From: Verrucomicrobiota bacterium
GTDB taxonomy: Bacteria > Verrucomicrobiota > Verrucomicrobiia > Chthoniobacterales > UBA10450
Assembly (NCBI GenBank): GCA_003221195.1
Contig: QHQO01000031.1
Span: 1 to 40,697 of the forward strand
Direction of reading: 5' to 3'
Length of the DNA stretch: 40,697 nucleotides
How positions within the stretch are numbered: the stretch's first letter is position 1; each line of letters opens with the position of its first letter. Under the pieces are notes generated by a model that was given only the letters and a program-made list of their open reading frames with translations, was not told the origin of the DNA and ran no database searches. The position numbers and the translations under genes are program-made. Below are positions 8,816 to 17,173 of the stretch, in pieces.

Positions 8816-9949
8816 CTATCTAATCCCAGACGCCAGCCGATAGTCGCCACGCCTGTTAGTCTCATGGTTCTCTTCGCGGTCGCCCGGGTTTTGCAACGCC
8901 GTGCCGTGGCATCTTAGTCGACCTGCAGCGACTGTCGCGAGACCCCGCGCGACGAAATCCTCAACCGCATCATGGATGGCATGATCCATCGAAGAGGTAG
9001 GAATGTAACCGAGCTCCTTTTCTGCTTTTGCATTGCTTGAAAAATGTGGACGGCGCGACATTTGCACGGATTCGCGTGTCACAAACGGAGTCCGGTTCGG
9101 CGAAAGCTTGGCGGCAGTTTCGCTGGCGCAAGCGGTGAGAAAGCTGAGCCAATGAGGCGCATAAAAACGTGGCGTGTGGTGGCGCGCGTAGGGTTCGACA
9201 AGTTTCAGAAAATCGCACAACCACAGGTTGATTCCGCCTAACAAGTAACGCTCACCGGACTTGGCCCGTGCCATTGCCAGAAGATGACCAAGTGCGCAAT
9301 CGCGTACATCGACGAAGTTGAGTCCGGTGCGGGCAAGCAACGGGATCCGTCCGTTTAAAAATGCGACCACGATCATTCCCGTTGGCGTCGGTCTCACGTC
9401 GTGTGGGCCGATCGGCGCGGTGGGCAGCGTGGTCACGATGGGCCAGCCTGCGTCCGCCCTTTGTTTTACTTCGAGATAACTCCGAAACTTGGAGCGTTTG
9501 TAGGGTCCTTTGAATTGAGAGGGCGAAGCGAGACGCTCTTCAGTTGCCAGCCGGTCCAACGTTCCTGGTTCGAGGATTCCGATCGTGCTCGTGCACACGA
9601 TTTTCTCAACCCCGCTGCGCTTCGCTGCTTCCAAAAGATTGATTGTTCCCTGCACGTTGTTAGCAAAAATCTCACGCGGATCGCGCGCCCAGAACCGATA
9701 GTCGCCAGCAACGTGAAAAACGTATCGGCAATCTTTCATGGCCGCTTCAATCGAATCCCGACGGAGAAGATCGCCCTCCACCCAATCGATCGCATTACGG
9801 CGGCGCCCTTTTATCGATCTCGTGAACGCCCGAACATGAGCGCCCGTCTGAACCAACAACGACGCCACATGGCTGCCGATAAAACCGGACGCGCCTGTGA
9901 CGAAGACTTGTTGTCCGCCGAAAAAATGATGGAGATCATGCGGGATCAT
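8816..9949 (-). CDS. SDR-family NAD(P)-dependent epimerase/reductase, HpnA-like
   Basis: 377 residues from ATG 9949, whose ATGA overlaps the stop of the upstream cytidylyltransferase gene. Extended short-chain dehydrogenase: cofactor motif VFVTGASGFIGSHVA (15-29), catalytic YKRSK (Tyr150/Lys154), and the HpnA-type phrases VFHVAGDYRFWARDPREIF, APIGPHDVRPTPTGMIV and GERYLLGGINL. HpnA is the 'hopanoid-associated sugar epimerase', a name from gene context rather than a proven reaction. No squalene-hopene cyclase is in the window, so hopanoids are not implied here. A tail of about 35 residues after the usual end (after VEDFVARG) looks unconserved. As last gene of the lipid operon it may modify a sugar or a lipid intermediate. 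Confidence 0.88.
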   Translation of the reverse strand: MIPHDLHHFFGGQQVFVTGASGFIGSHVASLLVQTGAHVRAFTRSIKGRRRNAIDWVEGDLLRRDSIEAAMKDCRYVFHVAGDYRFWARDPREIFANNVQGTINLLEAAKRSGVEKIVCTSTIGILEPGTLDRLATEERLASPSQFKGPYKRSKFRSYLEVKQRADAGWPIVTTLPTAPIGPHDVRPTPTGMIVVAFLNGRIPLLARTGLNFVDVRDCALGHLLAMARAKSGERYLLGGINLWLCDFLKLVEPYARHHTPRFYAPHWLSFLTACASETAAKLSPNRTPFVTRESVQMSRRPHFSSNAKAEKELGYIPTSSMDHAIHDAVEDFVARGLATVAAGRLRCHGTALQNPGDREENHETNRRGDYRLASGIR

Positions 9950-10686
9950 GCGGAGCGAACGATCATTGGAACCAATTGGTGTCGAGCACGGATGACGTCC
10001 GCCGGAAAATCGATCTCGATCCACCGCAGTCCGGTCACGTCTTCGTATCCGAATCGTCCGGCAAGCACTAGCGTCCTTAAGACATCATCGTAGGAATCCG
10101 CGCAACTGGAGCCACGGCTTCGCGCCTCTGTCTCCTTTATCAGGAGCGGAAAATCAGTCGGAGCGATCTTGAAGAAGCCGATTGATTCGCCCACGAAATC
10201 GGCCTCACCTCTCCAGTGCTTGCGAAAGTCGATCGGTCGCCCATTTTTTACCGGCACGAGCATGGGATCGTCGTCATTGGTGGAAAATTCACGATCCAGC
10301 AGTAACGCGGTGCCGTGCACTGATTCGGTCAGACGGTCGAGCATCCCGGTCGGATAAAACACATCGGCGTCCATCAACAGAAGAGGCTCGGAACTCTCTT
10401 CGATTTCTGGAAGCGAGACTTTCAGGCTAAGCAAACTACCCTCGTGAAAGCGCGGATTCACAATCTCGCGTAACGCAACGTCATGCCGGGCGCAAATGTC
10501 GGGAAGCACTTCTGCAACCTGCTCGCGAAGGTGGCCGGTCACCAGCACGATTTCACGCACGCCGGCCTCGCGCAGTCGCAACGCGTGCCACTCCAGTAGC
10601 GTTTTGCCTCCGAATTCGAGAAGGATTTTCGGCGAGTCCGATTGCAATCGAGTTCCGCGTCCCGCCGCGTAGATAATGGCTTTCAT
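9946..10686 (-). CDS. Nucleotidyltransferase (cytidylyltransferase, LicC/IPCT-like)
   Basis: 246 residues from ATG 10686, which overlaps the upstream stop by ATGA; an apparent longer frame only extends into the neighbouring gene. MobA/LicC-type Rossmann fold with YAAGRGTRL (6-14), Lys20 of the SPK motif, MDADVFYP (105-112) for metal binding, GESIGFFKI and WIEIDFPADV near the end. This pattern recalls CTP:phosphocholine and CTP:inositol-1-phosphate cytidylyltransferases. In the operon with a CDP-alcohol phosphatidyltransferase it would supply the CDP-activated head group. The acceptor (inositol phosphate, choline phosphate, AEP or other) cannot be read from sequence. A second cytidylyltransferase is fused to PEP mutase in the opposite operon. 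Confidence 0.85.
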   Translation of the reverse strand: MKAIIYAAGRGTRLQSDSPKILLEFGGKTLLEWHALRLREAGVREIVLVTGHLREQVAEVLPDICARHDVALREIVNPRFHEGSLLSLKVSLPEIEESSEPLLLMDADVFYPTGMLDRLTESVHGTALLLDREFSTNDDDPMLVPVKNGRPIDFRKHWRGEADFVGESIGFFKIAPTDFPLLIKETEARSRGSSCADSYDDVLRTLVLAGRFGYEDVTGLRWIEIDFPADVIRARHQLVPMIVRSA

Positions 10687-11702
10687 GCCGGCGCCTCGAC
10701 TTCTCGCGCGACGCGCTGCGCGAAACCGCGGAGCGCCGGTTCCTCGGCATAGAGAAGCGCGCCACCGATCAGTGCGAACGTCAGATCGCGCGCACGGCGG
10801 ATGATGGCGTAGGGAACTGCAAGCGCGGGCGGGAAACCGAAAAGGTAAGAGAGGAAAATAATACCACTTTCCTGCACTCCGAGCGCGGCGGGGGCAAAAA
10901 CCCCGAGTGCCTTTGCTACGCCGATGAATGCCTCGAAGGCCACTGCTTGACTCCAATCCAACGGCATCCCAAGCAAGCGCGAGACGAGCAAAATTTCCAA
11001 TGAATCGGCGATCCACCCGAGCAGATAAAATGTCACACTGGAAAGAAAGCGCCGCCGATCGTTGCGATAGAAATCGAAAATTCGCCGATCGAGTTGGCGC
11101 AAACTTTCAGCTCGCGACGTAAGCGCGCGAATGCGCAACCGCAATCGCCCGGTCAACGCCAGGAGTGTGCTGAACATTCCTCGATGCTGGAGCCAGAAGA
11201 GCATCGCGATGAGGGCGGTTGCCGCGCCGCTAATTGCGAACATACCGGCGCGGGCGGGCGAATTGGCCGGCAGAATGGAAGAGCCGGCCACGGCTCCAAG
11301 CGCGATATAAATCACTTCAGCCAGAACTTGCGCTGTCTTTCCGATAACCACGCTTGATGCCCCCTCGACAACCGGGAGGCCGCGTTTATGGAGGAAATAG
11401 ACTTTCACGGCTTCGCCCCCGAGATAAGCGGAAGGGACAACGTTATTGAGCGATTCCCCAGCCCACCGAATGCGGAATAGCGTTCCGAAGCTGATCGCCT
11501 TCGAAAGCGTGCGGCCAAAACACAAACGCCACCCAACAGTATCGAGAAGATAAACAAGAGCGTAAGGCAGAAGAATAAGAGGAGCCGACCAGCCGAGCGT
11601 GGTGAAGGCGCGCGAGATCGTATTCACGCCGGTTCGGTGTACGAACCACGCAAACAGCACCAGGCCTGCCCCGGCGATAATCAGTCTTAACGTCAATTTC
11701 AC
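10683..11702 (-). CDS. Flippase-like integral membrane protein (LPG synthase TM region / HpnL type)
   Basis: 339 residues from GTG 11702, chosen because GTGA overlaps the stop of the upstream gene; an ATG/other start at 11756 would overlap that gene by 57 bases. About eight hydrophobic spans. Family phrases: WRLCFGRTLSKAISFGTLFRI, ESLNNVVPSAYLGGEAVKVYFL, AFEAFIGVAKALGVFAPAALGVQE and a Gly/Pro-rich C-terminal half, typical of the UPF0104/AglD/HpnL group. Members are thought to move or help synthesise lipid-linked molecules across the membrane. Placed between a CDP-alcohol phosphatidyltransferase and a cytidylyltransferase, a role in moving the new lipid is the natural guess. Confidence 0.83.
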   Translation of the reverse strand: MKLTLRLIIAGAGLVLFAWFVHRTGVNTISRAFTTLGWSAPLILLPYALVYLLDTVGWRLCFGRTLSKAISFGTLFRIRWAGESLNNVVPSAYLGGEAVKVYFLHKRGLPVVEGASSVVIGKTAQVLAEVIYIALGAVAGSSILPANSPARAGMFAISGAATALIAMLFWLQHRGMFSTLLALTGRLRLRIRALTSRAESLRQLDRRIFDFYRNDRRRFLSSVTFYLLGWIADSLEILLVSRLLGMPLDWSQAVAFEAFIGVAKALGVFAPAALGVQESGIIFLSYLFGFPPALAVPYAIIRRARDLTFALIGGALLYAEEPALRGFAQRVAREVEAPA

Positions 11703-12766
11703 GCGGATTTCTCCAAGATCGATGGCGCACGTCCGGCGTCTTGCCACTGCGAGCAAAGCGCAATGATCCAGAAGAGATGAACACCTATTCCGGCCATCCA
11801 GAGGAATAGATCGAGCTGGCCGGCTATGGCGAACAACAACACCAGCAACGAGAAGTCGCGGTTGGTCGTAGCATCAATCAATTTTTCGAGACTTGAGGCT
11901 TTGCCACGGCTCTTGCGTTGCATGACGCGCACGATCACGGCGAAGGAGGCGATTGTCCCGAGCACCGCGCTGATTCCGAGCGCGAGCGCGGGCGATGCCG
12001 GATCGCTCCGGGCCAAGCCGAAGCCGATCCCAGCGAAAACAGCGACGTGCACCAACTGGTCACCCACAAGGTCGAGCCATTTACCCAAGCGCGATTCTTT
12101 ATAAAGTACCCGCGCAAGATCACCATCCACGCAATCGATGATGGCGGAAAGCTGCAGTAGAAGCGCACCTGAGATGAAATATCCACTGGCGAAAGACCAC
12201 CCCGACAAAATGCCAACAAGCATTGATACGATCGAAACTTGGTTGGGCGAAAATGGAGCACGGATAAGGATTTTCGACAGGTACCGGCCGAGTGGACGAT
12301 TAAGAAATCGATCGACGATTCCATCCGCACTGCTACCGAGCGATGCCCAAAGGCGGCGCTCGGCCTCGCGTACCGAAGTGGAGTCAGTAACTGGCGTGGC
12401 GACTTTTCCTGCGCTCACCGGTCCGGCGCCACCCGCCGTCATCGCAACCGGCAGACGAACATAATCAGTCGAAAACAGCTGCCCGCCACTTTTTATTACT
12501 TGCTGAAGATCCGCGGTCTCGACCAACACACCTCCGTTAATGAGGAGGGCGGGTTCATCGAGTTCTGGTATTGCTGAAGCAAGGGTTATATTGATTCCGA
12601 GGGCGCGGGCACGGGGAGTCGCCGGACCCGTTTCTGTAATGAGGCAGATGGGAGCGCAACCCGCGCGATGGACGGTTACGATTAAGCGATCGAGCAGGCT
12701 CAATCCCGCGATCTGTACGTCATTCGTTTCAGCGACACAGTCGAGGATGGCGGTGACTTTGCTCAC
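11699..12766 (-). CDS. CDP-alcohol phosphatidyltransferase with N-terminal degenerate nucleotidyltransferase-like domain
   Basis: 355 residues from GTG 12766, overlapping the stop of a small upstream ORF by GTGA. The C-terminal half carries the complete CDP-alcohol phosphotransferase signature: Asp211, Asp214-Gly215, Ala218-Arg219, Gly228, Asp232, Asp236 (D-x2-DG-x2-AR-x8-G-x3-D-x3-D), within about six membrane spans. The enzyme joins a CDP-alcohol (or CMP-phosphonate) to a hydroxyl acceptor. Residues 1-150 resemble a shrunken NTP-transferase (LSLLDRLIVTVHRAG, PALLINGGVLVE) without the GxGTR and DAD motifs, so it is probably inactive; the same architecture is found in archaeal IPCT/DIPPS proteins, where that domain is active. 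Here activity may have moved to the separate gene at 9946-10686. Confidence 0.88.
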   Translation of the reverse strand: MSKVTAILDCVAETNDVQIAGLSLLDRLIVTVHRAGCAPICLITETGPATPRARALGINITLASAIPELDEPALLINGGVLVETADLQQVIKSGGQLFSTDYVRLPVAMTAGGAGPVSAGKVATPVTDSTSVREAERRLWASLGSSADGIVDRFLNRPLGRYLSKILIRAPFSPNQVSIVSMLVGILSGWSFASGYFISGALLLQLSAIIDCVDGDLARVLYKESRLGKWLDLVGDQLVHVAVFAGIGFGLARSDPASPALALGISAVLGTIASFAVIVRVMQRKSRGKASSLEKLIDATTNRDFSLLVLLFAIAGQLDLFLWMAGIGVHLFWIIALCSQWQDAGRAPSILEKSA

Positions 12767-12912
12767 CGCACTTTGCCTTTGCCGACCGCATCTTTCATTT
12801 CGGAGACCGACGGCGCTAGCGCGTTAAGTTCTGGTAGGCGGCGCTGCCGCCCTTTCTTGTGTCCGGGAAGATAATTGCGATGCACGTGCGGCTTGAGTGT
12901 TTCCACTTCCAT
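12763..12912 (-). CDS. Small basic hypothetical protein (49 aa) heading the lipid operon
   Basis: ATG 12912 to TGA 12763 encodes MEVETLKPHVHRNYLPGHKK followed by a basic GRQRRLPELNALAPS stretch and ending KGKVR. No family recognised, no membrane segment, no catalytic motif. Support: its TGA overlaps the GTG start of the phosphatidyltransferase as GTGA, exactly like the next three junctions in this operon, and third-position base use is GC-rich like the neighbours. The frame is open further upstream but only to a non-standard start. No strong ribosome-binding site. It could be a small regulatory or enzyme-tethering protein, or a leader ORF for translational coupling. Confidence 0.5.
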   Translation of the reverse strand: MEVETLKPHVHRNYLPGHKKGRQRRLPELNALAPSVSEMKDAVGKGKVR

Positions 12913-13174
12913 CTCGTTATCATTTTCAGAGGCATGAAATCGTCCACGCTTACGAATTCATCGTGCTCGGAATACTTTCTTCGCAGGTTCGCTTCATCTG
13001 TTTCTCAATGAATCAGAAATCAATTCGTTGATTGTTGCGGTGGCAGTTGTGAGCATGGAACGAAGAAGGACTGAAAGCACGCCTTTGCGAAGAACAGAAA
13101 ACAAGCGTGGAAACTAATTACTGGTATTAAGTAGCCAGAAAGTCAATTGTTCTCATCTTAGACTGCTGTGCATC
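12913..13174. promoter_or_regulatory. Divergent intergenic region between lipid and phosphonate operons
   Basis: These 262 bases must carry promoters for both operons, which suggests joint control. I see no convincing -35/-10 pair. The one structured element is AATCAA-TTCG-TTGATT at 13018-13033, a 6-bp inverted repeat with a TTCG centre that could be an operator or a small hairpin. Confidence 0.4.
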
Positions 13175-14812
13175 ATGACATCCTCCACCAACGGCGAAAT
13201 CAGTAAGACGCAGCAATTCAAACGGATCCTGCAATCCAAACGGCTTGAGTTTTTGATGGAGGCTCACAATGGATTGAGCGCCCGTATCGTCGAGGAAACC
13301 GGGTTTCACGGAATCTGGGCCAGCGGGCTTTCGATCTCCGCTGCCCTCGGCGTACGCGACAACAATGAAGCGAGCTGGACGCAAGTACTGGAAGTCCTCG
13401 AATTCATGAGCGACGCCACTCACATTCCAATCCTGCTTGATGGTGATACTGGCTACGGAAATTTCAACAACATGCGACGGCTTGTGAAAAAACTGGAGCA
13501 ACGCGGGGTGGCAGCCGTCTGCATTGAAGATAAACTTTTCCCCAAGACCAATTCATTCATCACGAGCGAACGTCAGCCGCTCGCCACAATCGATGAATTC
13601 ACTGGTAAGATTAAAGCAGTCAAGGATGCTCAAAGGGATTCAGACTTTTGTCTGGTGGCACGACTCGAGGGATTTATAGCGGGTTGGGGGATCGATGAAA
13701 TGCTCCTCCGCGCCGAAGCCTATCATCTCGCGGGAGCGGACGCGCTTCTGGTTCACAGCAAAAAAGTGACGCCAGATGAGGTGCTCACGTTCGCGAAAGC
13801 GTGGGCCAATAAGTGTCCGCTCGTGATTGCTCCCACCACTTATTACAGTACGCCGGTCGAAGTGTTTGAGCAGGTGGGCATCAGAATCGTGATCTGGGCA
13901 AATCAAAATGTCCGTAGCGCAATCGCGGCGATGCAAGAAACGACCCGCCGTATTTTCACTGAGCGCACGGTTCAAAACGTCGAAGATGGAATTGCTCCGG
14001 TGAAAGAAGTTTTCCGGCTTCAGAATGCGGAAGAATTGTTGCTTGCCGAGGAGCGTTATTTGCCAAAAAGGCGGGCCTGGACGCGCGCGATTATTCTCGC
14101 TGCGAGTCGCGGCAACGAACTGGGAGAGGTCACGACCGGCGTCCCCAAAGCAATGGTTCCCGTTTCCGGCATACCTCTGCTGCACAAGCTCGTCTCCCAG
14201 TTTCGCGCGGCCGGGGTTCGTGCAATTACGGTAGTGCGGGGTTATGCGGCCGAGAAGGTGCACGCCCCCAACGTGGAATTCGTAGAGAACGAGGATTTCG
14301 AAGGCACTGGAGAATTGCTTTCACTGCACAAGGCCCGCGATCGGATCGATGGCGATGTGATCATTTCCTTTGGAGACATCCTTTTTCGCCAGCATATTCT
14401 GAACAACCTGCTCGCGGAAGAACACGATATCGTTATCGCCGTGGATGCGATGTGGGAACGGCGACGCAAGCGCGGGGCGAATGGATACATCGACTATATC
14501 ACTGCGACGCGGCCCTACTCGTTGCGTTATGAGGAAGAGGATGCGTTCCTGGCGAAGATAGGACCCGACCTTGCGGTCGAGAAAATCCATGGCGAATGGA
14601 TCGGCCTGATCAAAACGACAGCGCGTGGATCCGCGGGAGTATGCGGCGCGTTAGATGTCTTATCCAAGCGCCCGGACTTTGGCCGATTGCGCTTCGACGA
14701 TCTTTTCAATCATCTCGTAGGCGGGGGACAACGCATACAGGTTCTTTACATTACTGGACAATGGCTGGATGTGGACGACATCGACGATCTCGCGAGAGCC
14801 CAAGCGTTCTAA
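13175..14812 (+). CDS. pepM: Bifunctional phosphoenolpyruvate mutase - phosphonate cytidylyltransferase (PepM-PntC type)
   Basis: 545 residues from ATG 13175. Residues about 12-290 are PEP mutase, which makes phosphonopyruvate, the committed step to C-P bonds. The diagnostic [10 protein letters not shown] (118-127) is present, with Trp48, Ser50, DGDTGYGN (Asp89, Asp91), Arg163 and His194 at active-site positions; EDKx5NS separates mutases from isocitrate-lyase-like hydrolases. Residues about 303-545 are a nucleotidyltransferase ([43 protein letters not shown]), like PntC domains that make CMP-AEP from AEP and CTP. The GxGTR motif is degenerate (ASRGNEL) and DAD is GDI. First gene of an operon with the decarboxylase and aminotransferase. 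No strong ribosome-binding site seen. Confidence 0.92.
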   Translation: MTSSTNGEISKTQQFKRILQSKRLEFLMEAHNGLSARIVEETGFHGIWASGLSISAALGVRDNNEASWTQVLEVLEFMSDATHIPILLDGDTGYGNFNNMRRLVKKLEQRGVAAVCIEDKLFPKTNSFITSERQPLATIDEFTGKIKAVKDAQRDSDFCLVARLEGFIAGWGIDEMLLRAEAYHLAGADALLVHSKKVTPDEVLTFAKAWANKCPLVIAPTTYYSTPVEVFEQVGIRIVIWANQNVRSAIAAMQETTRRIFTERTVQNVEDGIAPVKEVFRLQNAEELLLAEERYLPKRRAWTRAIILAASRGNELGEVTTGVPKAMVPVSGIPLLHKLVSQFRAAGVRAITVVRGYAAEKVHAPNVEFVENEDFEGTGELLSLHKARDRIDGDVIISFGDILFRQHILNNLLAEEHDIVIAVDAMWERRRKRGANGYIDYITATRPYSLRYEEEDAFLAKIGPDLAVEKIHGEWIGLIKTTARGSAGVCGALDVLSKRPDFGRLRFDDLFNHLVGGGQRIQVLYITGQWLDVDDIDDLARAQAF

Positions 14813-14839
14813 TTCCTAGCTAGCCCGACGCCTCGAAAA

Positions 14840-15994
14840 ATGATCAGCGCTTGCTCGTTCGTCGATCAACTGCGTGGTCTTGGTTATTCACAATATGCCG
14901 GGGTGCCTTGTTCCTTTTTGACCTCTCTGATCAACTACGTGAGCGGTGATCCCGCGTTGGATTACATCGGCGCCACGAGCGAAGGCGAGGCAATTGGGAT
15001 TACCTTCGGAGCGTTTCTGGCCGGGCGGAAAACGGTGACCATGTGCCAAAACTCCGGCCTCGGTAACATGGTGAACCCTCTCACCTCGCTCAACTACCCG
15101 TTTCGTGTCCCGACGCTGCTGGTCGTTACATGGCGCGGCCAACCCGAAGTAAAGGACGAACCCCAACATGAACAGATGGGAAGGATTTTGCACCGTTTGC
15201 TCGAGACCCTGGAAATACCGTGTCTGCCTTTTCCTCGCAGCGAAGCGGATATTGCCCAAACAATGGCGCAGGCCGAGGCGAGCATGGAGCAACGAAAGCG
15301 GCCGTTTGCTTTGGTTATGCAAAAAGGCTCTGTCGCCCCGCACGCTGTGCCGGGTCGCCTCGAGTCCGAGTCGATCAAGACCGATTTGCAAGAAAACCTC
15401 TCAGCAAAGGAGAATGAGCGACTCACGCGGACAGCTGCAATCGAACTTATTCTCGATGCTCTCGCCGGGGACGAAGCGATCATTGCTTCGACTGGCAAGA
15501 CCGGCCGCGAACTCTTCACAATCTCGGATCGCGCCAACCACCTCTACGTCGTTGGCGGAATGGGCACTGCGTCGGCGATTGGTTTCGGTGTGGCACACGC
15601 GCTCCCTAGGCAACCAGTCGTCGTCATCGATGGAGATGGCGCTGCTTTGATGAAGCTCGGCGTGTTCGCCACGATTGGCTGGTATCAACCGCCGAATCTT
15701 CTTCACATCGTTCTCGATAACGAAGCGCACGATTCAACGGGAGGCCAGCAAACGGCATCTGGGATTGTCCGGTTCGCGGCTATCGCCGCAGCGGCTAATT
15801 ACCATTCAGCTTTTGCGGAGGATCGCCCGAACGAGATTCGCGAGGCCGTCCGTCTGCTACGTCACCGAACCGGACCTTCCTTGTTGCATGTGAAGATACA
15901 ACCGAGCTCGCCTGGGAAGCTTGGTCGTCCAACCGTGCAACCGCACGAAGTAAAAGAACGCTTTTCACAATTCCTTAGCTCGACGGCGAAATGA
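14840..15994 (+). CDS. Phosphonopyruvate decarboxylase
   Basis: 384 residues from ATG 14840, 27 bases after pepM. Thiamine-diphosphate enzyme that pulls the unfavourable PEP mutase reaction forward by forming phosphonoacetaldehyde. Visible: N-terminal pyrimidine-binding domain with VPCSFLTSLINY and SEGEAIG (Glu48, cofactor activation), a segment MCQNSGLGNMVNPLTSL, and the C-terminal pyrophosphate domain with the GDG...N motif (VVVIDGDGA, Gly265-Gly267; Asn294 in VLDNEAHDSTGGQQT). Length and phrases match Ppd rather than sulfopyruvate decarboxylase, and the flanking PEP mutase and AEP transaminase settle it. Confidence 0.94.
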   Translation: MISACSFVDQLRGLGYSQYAGVPCSFLTSLINYVSGDPALDYIGATSEGEAIGITFGAFLAGRKTVTMCQNSGLGNMVNPLTSLNYPFRVPTLLVVTWRGQPEVKDEPQHEQMGRILHRLLETLEIPCLPFPRSEADIAQTMAQAEASMEQRKRPFALVMQKGSVAPHAVPGRLESESIKTDLQENLSAKENERLTRTAAIELILDALAGDEAIIASTGKTGRELFTISDRANHLYVVGGMGTASAIGFGVAHALPRQPVVVIDGDGAALMKLGVFATIGWYQPPNLLHIVLDNEAHDSTGGQQTASGIVRFAAIAAAANYHSAFAEDRPNEIREAVRLLRHRTGPSLLHVKIQPSSPGKLGRPTVQPHEVKERFSQFLSSTAK

Positions 15995-17070
15995 AAGATC
16001 CGCTTCTCTTCACCCCGGGACCGCTCACCACGAGCGCGACCGTGAAAGCCGCGATGCAGCGTGACGTTGGTTCGCGCGACGCCGACTTCATCGAACTGGT
16101 CGGAGGCATTCGCTCGGAATTGCTTCGCATCGCGGGTGTCTCGCGCGAACAGGGTTACGAAGCCGTGCTCATGCAGGGAAGTGGGACATTCGGGCTCGAG
16201 TCGGTCATTTCATCAGTAATACCGTCGGAAGGGAGATTCGTGGTGCTGGCAAACGGTGTTTATGGCGAGCGCATGGCTACGATCGCGGAGCGATTGGGAA
16301 TTTCGACCAGGCTGGCCCGCTGGCCGGAGAATGAATCGCCGCAGCCCGCGGCAGTGCAACGTCTCATCGAAGCAGAACCGGCCACCACTCATGTGGCAAT
16401 GGTGCATTGCGAAACCACCACAGGCATTTTGAACCCGATCGACGAGATTGCGCGAATAGTAAAAGCCGGTGATCGCGAATTCATTGTGGACGCGATGAGC
16501 AGTTTCGGCGGTGTGCCCCTCGATTTGAGCAAACTGGAAATCGATTATCTAATTTCCTCCCCTAACAAATGCCTCGAAGGCATTCCCGGCTTCTCCTTCG
16601 TGCTGGTGCGACGCGAAGCGCTCGAAGCAACCAAAGGCCGTGCGCGCAGCGTCAGTCTCGATCTGCTCGCACAATGGGAAGGTCTTGAAGGGAATGGCCA
16701 ATTCCGCTTCACGCCGCCCACGCACGCGCTCCTCGCCTTTGCCAGAGCGCTGGAAGAACTCCGTGAAGAAGGTGGCGTCTCTGCTCGTGCCGCCCGCTAC
16801 CGCGCTAATCACGAGACATTGCGAGCGGGAATGCGCAGGCTCGGTTTCGCCGAGTACTTGCCCGCAGAGCGCCAGAGCAACATCATTACCGCGTTTCGGT
16901 ATCCGGACGATCCTAACTTCAAATTTGAAGAGTTCTATCATCGTCTCCGTGCGCGCGGTTTTGTCATCTATCCCGGCAAGTTGAACCAAGCCGACTGCTT
17001 CCGGATCGGAACGATCGGTCGAATCAACGAGAAAAACGTGGAGGACCTCGTCACCGCGATTGGCCACTGA
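15991..17070 (+). CDS. phnW: 2-aminoethylphosphonate-pyruvate aminotransferase
   Basis: 359 residues from ATG 15991, whose ATGA overlaps the decarboxylase stop. Fold type I PLP enzyme: LFTPGPLTTS at the start, GSGTFGLESVISS, Asp168 (FIVDAMSSFGG) and the PLP lysine Lys193 in SSPNKCLEGIPGF. It interconverts phosphonoacetaldehyde and 2-aminoethylphosphonate. PhnW usually serves degradation with phosphonatase PhnX; here no PhnX is present and PEP mutase precedes it, so it most likely works in the synthetic direction, yielding AEP for the cytidylyltransferase domain. Confidence 0.94.
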   Translation: MKDPLLFTPGPLTTSATVKAAMQRDVGSRDADFIELVGGIRSELLRIAGVSREQGYEAVLMQGSGTFGLESVISSVIPSEGRFVVLANGVYGERMATIAERLGISTRLARWPENESPQPAAVQRLIEAEPATTHVAMVHCETTTGILNPIDEIARIVKAGDREFIVDAMSSFGGVPLDLSKLEIDYLISSPNKCLEGIPGFSFVLVRREALEATKGRARSVSLDLLAQWEGLEGNGQFRFTPPTHALLAFARALEELREEGGVSARAARYRANHETLRAGMRRLGFAEYLPAERQSNIITAFRYPDDPNFKFEEFYHRLRARGFVIYPGKLNQADCFRIGTIGRINEKNVEDLVTAIGH

Positions 17071-17173
17071 GGCCCTCAGGTTCCACTCATTTTTTTTCCA
17101 CGCCGATAAAGCCCGGGATGATAACGTTCGAAAATTGGCGCAACTGACGCCAATGCTCGAATCGTTGTCGATC

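Noticed and set aside
8610-8843. Plus-strand frame starting MKMSSSAKSIAGLGSFIASG
   Set aside because: No ribosome-binding site and it runs into the convergent HpnA-like gene; 8530-8815 otherwise holds nothing I can name.
8816-11702. Hopanoid biosynthesis cluster
   Set aside because: HpnA- and HpnL-like proteins occur, but no squalene-hopene cyclase or squalene synthesis gene is in the window.
15991-17070. Phosphonate degradation locus
   Set aside because: PhnW alone could suggest catabolism, but PEP mutase and decarboxylase precede it and no phosphonatase or C-P lyase gene is present.
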